From positions 701,743-765,742 of the forward strand of contig NC_012806.1 of assembly GCF_000026765.1 (NCBI RefSeq): a stretch of 64,000 bases of DNA, read 5' to 3'. This DNA comes from Mesomycoplasma conjunctivae. GTDB taxonomy: Bacteria; Bacillota_I; Bacilli_A; Mycoplasmatales; Metamycoplasmataceae. The number at the start of each line of letters is the position of its first letter. The stretch's first letter is position 1. Under the pieces are notes generated by a model that did not search any database, was not told where the DNA came from, and was given only the letters and a program-made list of their open reading frames with translations. The position numbers and the translations under genes were made by a program. Shown piece after piece: positions 47,096 through 59,996 of this stretch.

Positions 47096-48537
47096 TATTG
47101 ATTTGCTTTCATTTCAGCAATTATTTTCTCATAAGCTTGCTTATTTAAAAATTGATCTAAAGTAATAATTTTAGCACTAGGGTTTTTCTCATAAACTCTT
47201 TGTTGTAAACTTTCAATGGTAATAATAACTTGTTCATCACCACTTAAGTTAGAAATTGATGAATTAGTTACCTCAACACTATTAAATTGTGCTTCCTTGA
47301 GCATTTTCTTAAAAATAGAAGCAGCCATGACTGATGAGCCCATACCCGCATCACAAGCAAAGACAATGTGATCATAATTTATTATTTTGCCTTTATTTTT
47401 ATAGCTTTTTTCATCCTTGATGATTTCTTGAGCTTGTTCTAGAGAAATACTTTCTTGTTTTCTTTTGAGAAGTTTTTCTAGAAAATTAATTCCTAATGCG
47501 GCTAAAAAACTAACGATGGCAGAACCAAAAATTCCTATAGTTAAACCAATGATAGAAGTTGTAGTTTTTTCAACTTGAATATACTGAGCAATTATGGATC
47601 CTGGTGAGACTGGAGCAACAGCACCGACACCAAACAACTGAAACATAGCATTACCAAAAGCTCCACCGAGAATCAAGGCAATAATTAAAATTGGTCTTAG
47701 AAGTGCAAAAGGGAAATAAACCTCATGAATTCCACCAAAAAAGTGAATCGGAATTGAAGATCCTGCTTGGCTTTTGACACTCTTATCTTTCCCAAAAATC
47801 AAGTAAAATACTAACAATCCCAAACCAGGTCCAGGATTGGACTCAAGTAAAAATAAAATCGATTTACCATGCTCGGTTACTTCGATAGAACCTAGTGTTG
47901 TAAAGACACCGTGATTAATTGCATTATTTAAAAATAAAATTTTTGCTGGCTCAACAATGAGTGCTACCAAAGGATAGGCTTTTCATTCTCCTATTTGACT
48001 GGTGATGATACCTAATGCTTTAATTAGATAACCAACTCCATAAATTGAAATATAATAAATTGGAAATAAAAGGATAAAACCTAAAATTCCTAGATAGAAA
48101 TTGTTAATCAGCATTTGGTAACCAGAAGGAATTTTGTTAATCCAAAATTTTTCACTATGCTTTAAAATTCAAGCAGAAAGTGGGCCAAAAATCATTACTG
48201 ATAATAACATTGGTGCGCTTCCACCTGTGATTTGGGCAAAGATACTAGATTGACCAGCAGAAATGGCGGCAATTGCGGCAATACCAGCAATTGCACCCCC
48301 GCGATATTGGTAAATTTTAAAACCACCTAAAAAGCAAATAAGAACAGGAATTATGTAAATAATTCCAACTCCCACCATTGTTGCTAATTGTTCATTAGGT
48401 ATTCAACCTGTGGGAATAAAAAAGGAAGTAAGAAGACCTCATGCAATAAAAATACCAATAATTGGCATAATCATTGAGGAGAGTCCACCACCAAAAGTTT
48501 GAATACGAATTTTAATTTTTTTTAATATATTTTCCAT
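47095..48537 (-). CDS. mtlA: Mannitol PTS permease EIICB
   Basis: 480 aa. The membrane EIIC domain (about eight spans) includes GGSAPMLLSVMIFGPLSAW, the NNAINHGVF motif of the sugar site, and IPIHFFGGIHEVYFP. The C-terminal EIIB domain has the phosphorylated Cys in FACDAGMGSSVMAA. There is no fused EIIA, which is the separate mtlF. TGA codons encode Trp. It is the first gene of the operon and divergent from the RpiR-type regulator. Confidence 0.95.
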
Positions 48538-48544
48538 AAACTCT

Positions 48545-48563
48545 CTTTATAATTAAAGTATAT
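48545..48563. promoter_or_regulatory. Overlapping divergent promoters, mtlA and rpiR-type gene
   Basis: Plus-strand TATAAT at 48548-48553 serves the regulator, whose ATG follows eight bases later. Minus-strand TATACT at 48557-48562 faces mtlA. The overlap would let one protein control both. Confidence 0.55.
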
Positions 48564-49344
48564 GTATCATAACTTAATTAATATGCTAACAAGATATTCA
48601 CAGCAAAATCACAATATTATTGATAAAAAAATTGCTCAATTTTTGCTTGATAATTTAGATAAAATTAATCATCTCAATTTAAATATTATTGCCAATAATG
48701 TCAATTGTTCAAAATCAAATATTACTAAATTTGCTAAAAAACTCAACTTTAGAGGAATTAAGGATTTGCTTCCAACTCTTGATAAGAATTATTCTTATTT
48801 AAGGATGAAAAAAGTAAGACTGAGCAATAATTTCGAAGAAAATGATGCACTTGTCTGGTACCACAATCTTATCCAACTAAACATTGAGCAGCTCTATCTC
48901 TTAAATAAAAATGCTGTTTATCAGTTGACTAAATTAATCCTTAGAAAAAAGCACATCATTTTATTTGGTAAAGGATCAAATTTAGATGTAATTAATGTGT
49001 TTGCTAATTATCTCTCAAAAATGCAATTTCATGTAGATTATCACTATGATTTTGAAGTCCAACAAAAATGAATTACAAAAAACATGGAAAACAGTGTATG
49101 TATATTTTTTAGTTTTTCTGGACTTCACAATGATATTGATGATTTGGTAAATCAAGTTTATAATAAAAAGTGTGATTTAGTAGCTTTTACTTCGAATTAT
49201 GAATCTTATTTATATAAAAAAGCACATATTAGTCTATTGACTACACAAAATGAAGATGTTTTAGATAATCACACATCAGCAAGAATTGCATTTTTATATC
49301 TTATTATGCAAGTAATTAATTTATTAAACATTAGTGTGCAATAG
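48562..49344 (+). CDS. RpiR/MurR-family transcriptional regulator
   Basis: 260 aa. The N-terminal helix-turn-helix has LNIIANNVNCSKSNITKFAKKLNFRGIKD, as in RpiR proteins. The C-terminal SIS domain (ILFGKGSNLDV, FFSFSGLHND) binds phosphosugars. Being divergent from mtlA, it most likely senses mannitol- or fructose-phosphate and controls the mtl operon (inferred). TATAAT just before the ATG implies a leaderless mRNA. One TGA(Trp) lies inside. Confidence 0.85.
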
Positions 49345-49356
49345 CACACTATTTTT
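49333..49356 (+). terminator. Terminator of the RpiR-type regulator
   Basis: The stem AGTGTGC / GCACACT overlaps the stop codon and is followed by ATTTTTA. Confidence 0.8.
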
Positions 49357-49436
49357 AATTTTAGTTTATTAATAATAAGAAAAATAAATATAAAAAATTT
49401 TTTACAAAATAGAAAAAATTTAATGGGTTTTATTAT

Positions 49437-49463
49437 GAAAAGTCTATAAATTTATAGCTTTTT
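49437..49463. repeat. TATAAATTTATA palindromic element, copy 6
   Basis: The core at 49445-49456 is extended to a perfect CTATAAATTTATAG palindrome within GAAAAGT...CTTTTTT. Confidence 0.75.
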
Positions 49464-49481
49464 TAGCCTTTTTTAAATAAA

Positions 49482-49501
49482 AATGCATAATTATATGCAT
49501 T
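49482..49501. repeat. 20-bp perfect palindrome upstream of the PD-(D/E)XK-like gene
   Basis: AATGCATAATTATATGCATT: arms AATGCATA/TATGCATT. It lies 54 bp before the next gene's ATG, a plausible operator. Confidence 0.55.
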
Positions 49502-49555
49502 AAAAAATAAAAATTTGCTATACTGTTATTTTATAGTAAAGGTCTAGCAAATAAT

Positions 49556-50686
49556 ATGTCAAAATGAAATACAGTTGTTAAACACTTTAATGCAAATCTA
49601 GAATCAAGTGAAAGTGAAATTCAAAAATTATGAGTTGATATTTTTACTGAAATTTTTGGTTATGGTAAGTTACAAGGAAATATTAGAACTAATTTGGCAA
49701 TATCAATTGGTTCGGGAAGAAATATTAAACCTGATATTGTTCTTAGACGCGAAGGTAAAAATGTTTGTTTAATAGAGTTAAAACAGGAAACAATTAAATT
49801 AAGTCCAAAAATTGAAAATCAATTATTTAGTTATCTCAAACAAACTAAAATTAAAATTGGCTTAATTATTAGTGATAAAATTTATCTGTATTCATATCAA
49901 TATGACAAAAATGACTCTGAACAATTAAGGTTTGAAATTCCCTTTGTTGACAACAATATTGATGGTGAATTTTTAATAAATTTATTATCATATAAATCCT
50001 TCGATGATAAAGCAATAACTCAATTTATAGAAGAAAAAATTAATCATATTAGCAAGGTCAAAGATATAATAAGTGTTTTATCTAAAAATTTTGTGCTTAA
50101 TGTTTTAAAAGATTATTTTAATAATCAGTATAACCATTTAGAAATTGAAGATGCACTAAATTCTATAGAAATTCAAATTAATGCTAAACATAACATTTTA
50201 AATAAAATTCAACAGATAAAACAATTAGAAGCAAAATCTGAAGTGCCAAAACAAGATTTATTTTTTGAAAAAGTGAACAAAAAAGAAGACATTTTTACCA
50301 AAATAGATTTAGATATTTTGAAAGAAAATGGTCGAAAAAAAGCAATTTACATAAGAAAATTTTTAAAAGAACATCAATATGTAGATGATAGTTTTATCAT
50401 TAATTTTGCCACAGTGAATAAAAACAAGAAAAAATATTGACTTGAGCCAAAACAAGAAGTTTTAAAATCAAATTGGTTATTTATTTTAGATGACAATGTT
50501 GAGTCCAGACTTTATATTTTTAAAATTTTAGACAACGATATTGCCAATGAAAAGTTTTACTTAAGACACAAAGGTAAACTAACATTTTTAGAGCTTACAA
50601 TTATGCACAAAGATTCCAAATTTTTGTGTTATCCTGGAAAATTGGATTTTACAAAATGATTAGTGAAAACTATTGATTATAAATAA
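49556..50686 (+). CDS. HSDR_N / PD-(D/E)XK-like nuclease domain protein, orphan
   Basis: 376 aa. The N-terminal ~130 residues match the type I restriction R-subunit N-terminal nuclease: GRNIKPDIVLRREGKNVCLIELKQE contains the PD...ELK catalytic pattern. No helicase motifs follow and no hsdM or hsdS is nearby, so it is not a full HsdR. The middle is helical and the C-terminal ~130 residues are unrecognised. One TGA(Trp) lies at 50438. It is a single-gene transcript with its own terminator. Role in defence is possible but unproven. Confidence 0.78.
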
Positions 50687-50689
50687 ATT

Positions 50690-50716
50690 AGTGTTTATTT
50701 TTGAACACTTTTTTGT
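50690..50716 (+). terminator. Terminator after the HSDR_N-like gene
   Basis: AGTGTT / AACACT stem, then a T run. Confidence 0.82.
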
Positions 50717-50921
50717 TTTTACTTATTAATTTATTTTTAAATTTTTATCTTGAATTTATACCAAAAAGATTCAAAAATTACGATCTGCTTACTATTTAGT
50801 TTAAAAATTTAATAACAAGATAGAAATTAGTGATTGGAAAAAATAAATAATTATCTTTTTAATCTTCAAATTTTAACTTATAATTTATTACAATTTCAAC
50901 GTTATTTAAGGAAAGGAAAAT

Positions 50922-51395
50922 ATGAATTTAACCCAAATCAAACAACTCAAATGAATTTCTGTTGTACAATTAATTTTATTGTTTTCGCCTATAATCACAA
51001 TATTGATTGTGACCGTACAAATTACTGGTAGTACTTTAGACAAAATAGCAAGTGATGGTGATCCGAGCACAGCACTTCAATCATTAATATTTGGTGCTGT
51101 TAGTTACAAAGTAATTTCCATTATTATTATAATTTTGCAAATAATTTTATCTGGGTTGTCAGTATTCTTAATATTTAAAAAGTACAAAACTTCACTAAAA
51201 GACTTAGCAATTTTACAAATTATCCTCATAATTCTCAACATAATTGCTCTTATCTTCCAAATATCAGGTTTTATAAATTTCAGCACTCTTTTTTATAGTG
51301 GATTGCTGAACCTCGTGATATTTGTTTATAGTATCGTAGTTTTCTCTATCTCAATTTCAAGAACTAAAAAAATGACTAGATTTAACAATTTTTAA
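50922..51395 (+). CDS. Four-TM membrane protein, unknown
   Basis: 157 aa with four hydrophobic segments and short basic ends (ISRTKKMTRF). AAGGAAAGGA ribosome binding site. It is Ile/Leu-rich with no recognised motif. Flanked by terminators, so transcribed alone. Convergent with the ATP synthase operon. Confidence 0.65.
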
Positions 51396-51417
51396 AAGAT
51401 AATAAATTATGTTGTAA

Positions 51418-51464
51418 AAACAAAAAAATCCATAATTACGTATAATTATGGATTTTTTTGTTTT
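51418..51464. terminator. Strong bidirectional terminator before atpC
   Basis: AAAAAAATCCATAATTA, 4-base loop, and its exact complement. It serves both the membrane gene (plus) and the ATP synthase operon (minus). Confidence 0.93.
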
Positions 51465-51468
51465 TTTA

Positions 51469-51721
51469 TTATTTATCTAAAACTTTGATGCCAGAAAGAA
51501 AAATTTGTACTTCTTGCTTATCAGAATGAACAACACCTTCTTGAATTTCATAGCGAATTTGGTTATTATTTTTACTACCTAAATATAAAATTGAAGGTAC
51601 TAAGTTAGCAATTAGTGGCGTAGCGCCATGCATGATTCCACGATATCCAACTTGGGTTTTTAAAGTAACAATGTCAGTATCTTGTTCAAGAAAAATGCCA
51701 TTTTTATCAAAAATCTTAACC

Positions 51722-51735
<14 letters not shown>
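51469..51735 (-). CDS. atpC: ATP synthase epsilon subunit, short form
   Basis: 88 aa. MKKIKVKIFDKNGIFLEQDTD and GYRGIMHGATPLIANL match the N-terminal beta-barrel that contacts gamma and the c-ring. The usual C-terminal helical hairpin (about 45 residues), which inhibits ATP hydrolysis in other bacteria, is missing. The start overlaps the end of atpD by 14 bp. An upstream extension to 51780 is in frame but would run into atpD. Confidence 0.88.
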
Positions 51736-53994
<2,259 letters not shown>

Positions 53995-54005
53995 GATAAA
54001 TTATT

Positions 54006-55523
54006 TTAGAAGGTCTGACCTGAATTAAAATCTTGGGCAAAAGCTTTAAAAATCTCTTTAATAGCTTCTTTTTGTTTACTAGAAAAGGTTTGTGAGCCAT
54101 CAAAGTTGTCCCGGTGAGTAGCAAATTTATCACTGTTGATAAAGCGGAAAAAATGATCACGAAAGTCAGCTACTTTTACCAAAGGAATAAACTCAATTAG
54201 ACCTTGATCAACAAAAAGCAACAACATTACTTGTTCAAATTGCGACATATGATATTGCTTATCTTGTTTTAAAAGTTCATAAATTTTATTACCTTTATCT
54301 AAAATTTGTTGTGAACTTTGACCCAAATCAGAGCCAAATTGTGTAAAAGCTTTAAGCTCACTGTACTGTGCTAATTGCAATTTTAAATTAGAAGCAACCG
54401 CTTTCATCGCTTTAGTTTGTGCGGCTGAGCCTACCCGAGAAACTGAAAATCCAATATCAATTGCTGGTTTTTGCCCAGAGTTGAACAAGTTATCTCGCAC
54501 AAAAATTTGCCCATCAGTAATTGAAATAATGTTGGTTGGAATATAAGCTGAAATATCACCGGCTTGCGTCTCAACTATGGGAAGTGCAGTAATTGAACCA
54601 CCTCCATGTTTATCAGCTAATTGACTTGATCTTTCTAATAAATAAGAGTGTTGGTAGAAAATATCACCTGGGTAAGCTTCTCTTCCTGGAGGACGACGTA
54701 AGAGCAGCGAAAGTGTCCGGTAAGCAACAGCATGCTTGGATAAATCATCATAAATAATTAGGACATCTTTACCATTGTGCATTCACTCTTCAGCAATGGC
54801 AGTTCCTGTATAAGGGGCAATGTATTGGAGCGGTGCAAGTTCACTAGCTCCGGCAGTAATCACAGTGGTATACTCAAGGGCACCATGTTTTTCAAGCAGA
54901 GCAGCCAGTTGGGCAACATTAGAATTTTTTTGTCCAATTGCTACATAAACACAGTAAACATTTTTGCCTTTTTGATTTAAAATAGTATCAATGGCAATAG
55001 TGGTTTTTCCAGTTTGACGATCACCAATGATGAGCTCACGTTGACCAAGTCCGATTGGGACAATTGAATCAATTGCCAAAATTCCTGTATTAAGACCACG
55101 AGAGACACTTTGGCGTTCCATAATTGAAGGTGCTTCAGCAAAAATATCACGTCTTTTTGTAGTTTCAATTTCACCCTTGCCATCAATTGGTTGTCCAAGA
55201 GCATTGACTACTCTTCCTAATAATTGATCACCCACCAAAGTAGAAATAACTTGATTAGTACGACGCACGATACTACCTTGAAAAACAGAATTTTCATCAC
55301 CCATTATAACAACACCGACGAGATCTTGTTCTAAATTAAGTGCGATTCCATAGACATTATTATCAAAGGCAACTAGCTCACCAAATTTTACTTTTTCAAT
55401 ACCAAAAACTAAGGCAACACCATCACCGACGACGATTACTTTACCAACATCGTCAGAGACAATTTTGTTTTCAAAATTTTTAATTTGATCACGAATAATA
55501 GCTGTAATATTTGTATTTTTCAT
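54006..55523 (-). CDS. atpA: ATP synthase alpha subunit
   Basis: 505 aa. Non-catalytic F1 nucleotide-binding subunit. P-loop [13 protein letters not shown], signature [10 protein letters not shown], and the late [13 protein letters not shown] are present. A TGA(Trp) at 54783 falls within [12 protein letters not shown]. Confidence 0.98.
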
Positions 55524-55533
55524 CGCATTTCCT

Positions 55534-56067
55534 TTATTTTAATAGCTTAGTTTTAAGACTTTTAAGTTGTGAACTAATTGAATTTTCATAAACATGGTGA
55601 TCAACTGTAATTTTAATTCCTGCAATTAAATCCTTGTTTATTATTGGTTTTAAAACAACTTTTTTGTTTAATTTTCTTGTTAATTTTTCTTCAAATCTTG
55701 AAATTATTGTTGCATCTAATTCATAGGCAGTTTCAATTTTTCCATATGCATGGTTCAAAATTTGACATGATAATTTGTCAAACTTTGACAAAATTGGTTT
55801 GATGTAACCAAACAAATTATTTTTAATTAAAATCTTAAACAAATTTACAAGATATGGCGAATTATCTTGAAAAATTTTATTAACTAGTTGAAATTTTTCT
55901 TCTTGTGAAATAAAATAAGATGTAAATACTTTAATAATTTGAGATTCACTTTTAAAAATTTGTAAAATGTGTTGGACTTCAGAATGTAAATCAGATAAAA
56001 TTTGCTCTTCTTTTCCTACTTCTACTAAAGATTCTGCATATAAATACAAAGACTTTGGGTGACGCAT
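55534..56067 (-). CDS. atpH: ATP synthase delta subunit
   Basis: 177 aa. Peripheral-stalk protein that links F1 alpha to subunit b. The N-terminus MRHPKSLYLYAESLVEVGK and C-terminal DLIAGIKITVDHHVYENSISSQLKSL are typical. Position between atpF and atpA is standard. Confidence 0.92.
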   Translation of the reverse strand: MRHPKSLYLYAESLVEVGKEEQILSDLHSEVQHILQIFKSESQIIKVFTSYFISQEEKFQLVNKIFQDNSPYLVNLFKILIKNNLFGYIKPILSKFDKLSCQILNHAYGKIETAYELDATIISRFEEKLTRKLNKKVVLKPIINKDLIAGIKITVDHHVYENSISSQLKSLKTKLLK

Positions 56068-56071
56068 TTAA

Positions 56072-56593
56072 CTAACCTAACTCTTTTTCTAATTCGCTAA
56101 TTAGCTTTTCTTGATTATCTTTATTTTCCGCATCCTGCTTTTGTAAAAATTTAGTGGCAAGATTAAAAGCAGCTTCTAAAACTAGTTTTTTATTATCAAG
56201 TACTACTTTTTCTTGAAAAGCTTGGGCAGCTCTTTTACCATCTTCAAGAATTTTTTTAGACTCAAGATTAGCAAGTGTTCTACTTTTTTCAATTATTTCA
56301 TTTGCTTCTTGTTGGATTTTGATATTAATTTCTTGCTTAATTTGTTGTGCTTCTTGTAATTCAAGACTTCTCTGCTGTTCGAGTAGTGCTGCTTTTTTAT
56401 TGTTTTCAATGGTTTCATCAATATTTTTTTGAATAAAAGCTTTTTTTGCTGCTAAATACTTTTTTATTGGTTTATAAACAAAAATTGTCACTACTGTCAT
56501 TAATAATAAGAAAGAAATTAATGTAGCGGCCATCAAATAAACGTTAGGAACTATTCCTTTGAAAAGCTCTGAAATTGCTTCACTAAGATTCAT
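56072..56593 (-). CDS. atpF: ATP synthase subunit b
   Basis: 173 aa. One N-terminal membrane helix (LMAATLISFLLLMTVVTIFVYKPI) is followed by a long charged coiled coil, the stator arm. There is no lipobox Cys at the N-terminus. It lies four bases from atpH. Confidence 0.92.
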   Translation of the reverse strand: MNLSEAISELFKGIVPNVYLMAATLISFLLLMTVVTIFVYKPIKKYLAAKKAFIQKNIDETIENNKKAALLEQQRSLELQEAQQIKQEINIKIQQEANEIIEKSRTLANLESKKILEDGKRAAQAFQEKVVLDNKKLVLEAAFNLATKFLQKQDAENKDNQEKLISELEKELG

Positions 56594-56621
56594 AATTATC
56601 TTCCTTTTTAAAGAAATTAAG

Positions 56622-56918
56622 TTAAATAAATATTAATAAAATTGCAACAACTAAGGCATAAATTGCACTAGTTTCTGCAATTGCGGATGAGAATAATAAA
56701 GTTTTAAAAATTTCTTTTTGTGCTTCAGGATTACGACCAACTGCTTCAACTGCTTTTGCTCCTGCTATTCCCTGTCCTAAACCAGCTCCGATAACCCCGA
56801 TCATGGCAAGTCCTGCGCCAATTTTTTCAGCACCCATACTAGATGTTGCAACAGTGGGTGCAATGTTTTGTGCAGCGGTGGTCACTTCGGTTGCAAAATT
56901 AACTATTGAATTAATCAT
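56622..56918 (-). CDS. atpE: ATP synthase subunit c
   Basis: 98 aa hairpin of two membrane helices. GAGLGQGIAGAKAVEAVGRNPEA is the polar loop. SSAIAETSAIYALV carries the ion-binding Glu; the following helix lacks extra polar residues typical of Na+ types, so protons are more likely. The N-terminus is longer than in most c subunits (about 25 residues before helix 1). Confidence 0.95.
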   Translation of the reverse strand: MINSIVNFATEVTTAAQNIAPTVATSSMGAEKIGAGLAMIGVIGAGLGQGIAGAKAVEAVGRNPEAQKEIFKTLLFSSAIAETSAIYALVVAILLIFI

Positions 56919-56963
56919 AATAAATTTTCCTTTTTTTAACTGTATTAATATATAAGTGTATAA

Positions 56964-57692
56964 CTAAATTGTTTTAGTTGCTTGCATTTTGGCAAGTTTT
57001 TTCTTACTAATGTGGTGTTCTTCAACTTCCATACCCCAATAAGAAATGTTTAATACTACAAAAATAAAGGATTGTATTAGGGAATCAATTATGTCAAAAT
57101 AAACTAAAAAGGGAGGAAGTAAAACAATAACTGGTAGATTGAAGTTGCCAATAGTACCCACTAAAAATGATTGGTATATGTTTTGAACTCCATAATAAAT
57201 CATTAGAGTCATAACAGATCCAGCAATTATATTTCCATACATACGAAAAGAAATAGAAATAAGCGGCCCTGGAGAACCAATTCATTTAAATGGGTTAATT
57301 ATAAAAGAAAAGAGGTATCTAAATTTTCCATAAATAAAGCCTACTACAAAGGTTCCTACTCAACTAACAAAACCAAGTGAAAGTGTAACAGAAGTTGAAG
57401 CTGAGATAGGCTCAAGACCAAAAAGAGTTAACAAATTACCAAAAACAAAGTAAATAAATAATGAAAAAAAGTATGGTTTTGCTTTGTTAACATAGCCTTC
57501 ACCAGATGATTCAACTGTATCATCTAAAAATAAAAAATAAGACTCAACCAGCATAACAGTTGCTGAGGGAGCTTCATCAACTTTACTTTTTTTAATTTTA
57601 AAATAAATAATAATAGAAACAATTGTTACTAAAATTACTAAAATCAACATTGTAAAGAGTTGAGGTTGTCTTCAGTTTTCAAAAAAATCCAT
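56964..57692 (-). CDS. atpB: ATP synthase subunit a
   Basis: 242 aa with about five membrane spans. SISFRMYGNIIAGS holds the essential Arg of the proton channel. FDIIDSLIQSFIFVVLNISYWG is the last conserved helix. TGA codons encode Trp. A good AAAGGAG ribosome binding site overlaps the stop of the upstream atpI-like gene, three bases before the ATG. Confidence 0.94.
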
Positions 57693-57694
57693 AT

Positions 57695-58120
57695 TTACTC
57701 CTTTCTGCTTTTTCAATTTTCTATCATAAGTATGATAGGGAAAAAAGTATAACCCATTAAAAAAGTGTATAAATTTATAGGCGATAGGCTATTTTGGAAA
57801 CTAGTTATATTATTATTAAAAATTTTATTTATATAAAGTAGTCCAATAATAATACCCACGTGAATAACCATAACTAAAAAAAAATAAAATCAAACTAAGG
57901 TGTATAAACCTCATTTTGATTTATTGGCTTTTTTACTTAATAAGGATAATATTTTCTTGTAAATTTTTTTGTAATTAATTCAAGATCATAAAAAACTTAA
58001 AATTGAAAAAAGTCACCCAAGAATTAGTGAAATATTTCATATGGCTAGGATTGAGAAAATCACACCTAATACTAGGTAAATAACAATTGATAGTCATCAA
58101 AAAAAACTGATCTTTCCCAT
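57695..58120 (-). CDS. AtpI-like membrane protein (MG406-type position)
   Basis: 141 aa, seen only when TGA is Trp, because at least seven TGA codons lie inside. Four hydrophobic spans with a basic middle (NYKKIYKKILSLLSKKANKSK). It is first in the ATP synthase operon, where other bacteria have atpI and mycoplasmas have a similar small protein. Sequence similarity to AtpI is weak; the call rests on place and topology. The palindrome family core falls inside this gene at 57768-57779. Confidence 0.7.
57759..57782. repeat. TATAAATTTATA palindromic element, copy 7 (inside the atpI-like gene)
   Basis: AAAAAAGTG, core (57768-57779), GG. It matches the intergenic copies but is translated here, as SPINLYTFL, ~80 bp before atpB. 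Confidence 0.7.
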
Positions 58121-58179
58121 CGTGTCAATAAATTCTTCTCAATTAATTACTTGGTAAACTAAAATTATAATACTTTTAT

Positions 58180-59343
58180 TTAAAAAAGGTTATTTTTTGT
58201 ATTATTTAAAATAAAGGCAGATTTGCTGCCATGTTGGGCATTTATTTTATTTATTATTTTTTTGACTTTGCTCTTAGTCATCGTACTGTCAAATTTCTGA
58301 TTTGCTAGTTTTGAAAAGCGAACTCCAAAACCTTTAATATTATTATAATTATCAATTTTTTCTACTAGAAATAATAACTCAGTGCTTATAAAATTAAAAT
58401 CATTGCTGGGCGTATCTAGATTTTTTCAATATCTTATAGTTTTTCCTAAATAATTGTGATAATAAATTTCAATTCTTGCTGTATTTTTTTGATACATTTG
58501 CAGTTTAGTTAATAAATCAGAGCAAAATTCTTTTGTTATTAAAGCAATCTGTTTGGCATCTATTGTTTCAGAAGATAAAAAAGTATTAAATCGAGAAACG
58601 CTCTTGAAATGAGACTCTTTATCTAAAATAACATCGTCGCCTTTTTCAAGTAAATTCTGATAAAAATAATTTCTTGTTGTACCCATTATTTTTATCAATA
58701 TTTCATTATTAATACCTAAATTCAAAAAATCTTTTATTGTATAAACCTTTTTTTCATTTAATAATCTAGAAGTTGATTTACCAATTCCAAATAACTGTTG
58801 AATAGGCAAATTATATATATGAGTCTCGATTTTAGATCTTGGCAAAATAAAAATATTTTCTCTTGTATTTTTAGCTAAATTGGTTGCCATTTTTGCTAAA
58901 AATTTATTATAAGAAATCCCTATAGAACAAGGTAGTTCTAAATCTGTTTCAATTTTATTTTTTATATAATATATCATTGATTTAATTGTACGAAAATTTT
59001 TTGCAAACTTACTTAAGTCTACAAAACACTCATCAATTGAATATATTTCAATTTTTTTGCTAAAATTTTTAACAATATATTGAAAAAATTTTTTTGATAA
59101 AAATTGGTAATATTTTAAGTTGGGTTTAATAATGACTAAATCAGGGATTGCCGACTTTATTTGTGATAATTTATCAGTAATTTTAAATCCTTTTTCTTTT
59201 ACTTGTTTAGAAATTGAAACAGCCATTGCAAATTTATCGCTTCTAGCGATTGCAACTGGCTGTTTTTTCAATTCTGGTTTTAAGCGTATTTCCGCTGATA
59301 CAAAAAAAGTATTAATATCAATATGTGCTATGATTTTGGACAT
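58180..59343 (-). CDS. dinB: DNA polymerase IV (Y-family)
   Basis: 387 aa. Lesion-bypass polymerase. AHIDINTFFVSAE holds the first metal-binding Asp, YSIDECFVDLS the catalytic Asp-Glu pair, and CSIGISYNKFLAKMATNLAK the fingers/palm motif. QLFGIGKST is the helix-hairpin-helix. It reads past TGA(Trp) at 58423. The C-terminal little-finger domain is complete, but no clear beta-clamp box was noted at the end (NNTKNNLF may be a reduced one). Seven bases from acpP. Confidence 0.93.
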
Positions 59344-59350
59344 TTTATTT

Positions 59351-59566
59351 TTATTTAGTTTTTTTATTAATTAATAGTACAATGTCTCCAACAGTTTTGA
59401 TGTCCAAAAGTTCATCATCAGTGACTGAAATTTCAAATTCATCTTCAAAATGAGTAATAATTTGAATAAAATCTAATGAATCAATTCCTATTTCACGAAT
59501 ATTACTGTTGTCATTGAATGATTTTTTAGTATATTTACGTAATTTTTCATATATTTTTTTTTGCAT
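59351..59566 (-). CDS. acpP: Acyl carrier protein
   Basis: 71 aa, acidic. IGIDSLDFIQIITHFEDEFEI holds the DSL motif whose Ser carries 4'-phosphopantetheine. Mycoplasmas lack full fatty acid synthesis, so the ACP probably serves phospholipid acyl transfer. It sits between dinB and a small anchored protein. Confidence 0.94.
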   Translation of the reverse strand: MQKKIYEKLRKYTKKSFNDNSNIREIGIDSLDFIQIITHFEDEFEISVTDDELLDIKTVGDIVLLINKKTK

Positions 59567-59573
59567 ACAGCTA

Positions 59574-59996
59574 TTATTTTACTATATCTTTACTTAAAAT
59601 AAAATGATAATTACGGTTTAATTTGTTATTTTTGTATTGCCAAAATATTTCAATAAATATTTCGTTCTTACTTTTATTTACTTTGTGTCTAAAACTTATT
59701 GTCCCATAATTTACTAAAATTTTACTAACTAGATTTTTGATGAATTGGGAAACTAAATCCTCATCAATAAGAACTTTACCATCTGAAATTTTGATCGTTT
59801 GGTAAAAATCTCCTGCATATAAATTCGGAAAAATATCTTTAGCTTTAAAGTTATTATTTGTATAAAAATCTATATTATTTTCTTTGTCATTTGTATCATT
59901 TAGTTTATTTTGATAGTAATAATAACCTGCATATCCCAAACCTGCCAAAGCACCAATTGAGAAAATGGGAATTAATATTTTAATCCAAATCTTCAT
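59574..59996 (-). CDS. Anchored hypothetical protein
   Basis: 140 aa. An N-terminal membrane helix (ILIPIFSIGALAGLGYAGYYYY) is followed by ~110 residues, probably extracellular. No family recognised. Its start overlaps the end of the next upstream gene by 17 bp, so the two are translationally coupled and may act together. Confidence 0.65.
   Translation of the reverse strand: MKIWIKILIPIFSIGALAGLGYAGYYYYQNKLNDTNDKENNIDFYTNNNFKAKDIFPNLYAGDFYQTIKISDGKVLIDEDLVSQFIKNLVSKILVNYGTISFRHKVNKSKNEIFIEIFWQYKNNKLNRNYHFILSKDIVK

Noticed and set aside
57721-58120. Stretch upstream of atpB looked non-coding
   Set aside because: With TGA as Trp a continuous 141-aa membrane protein appears, ending three bases before atpB.
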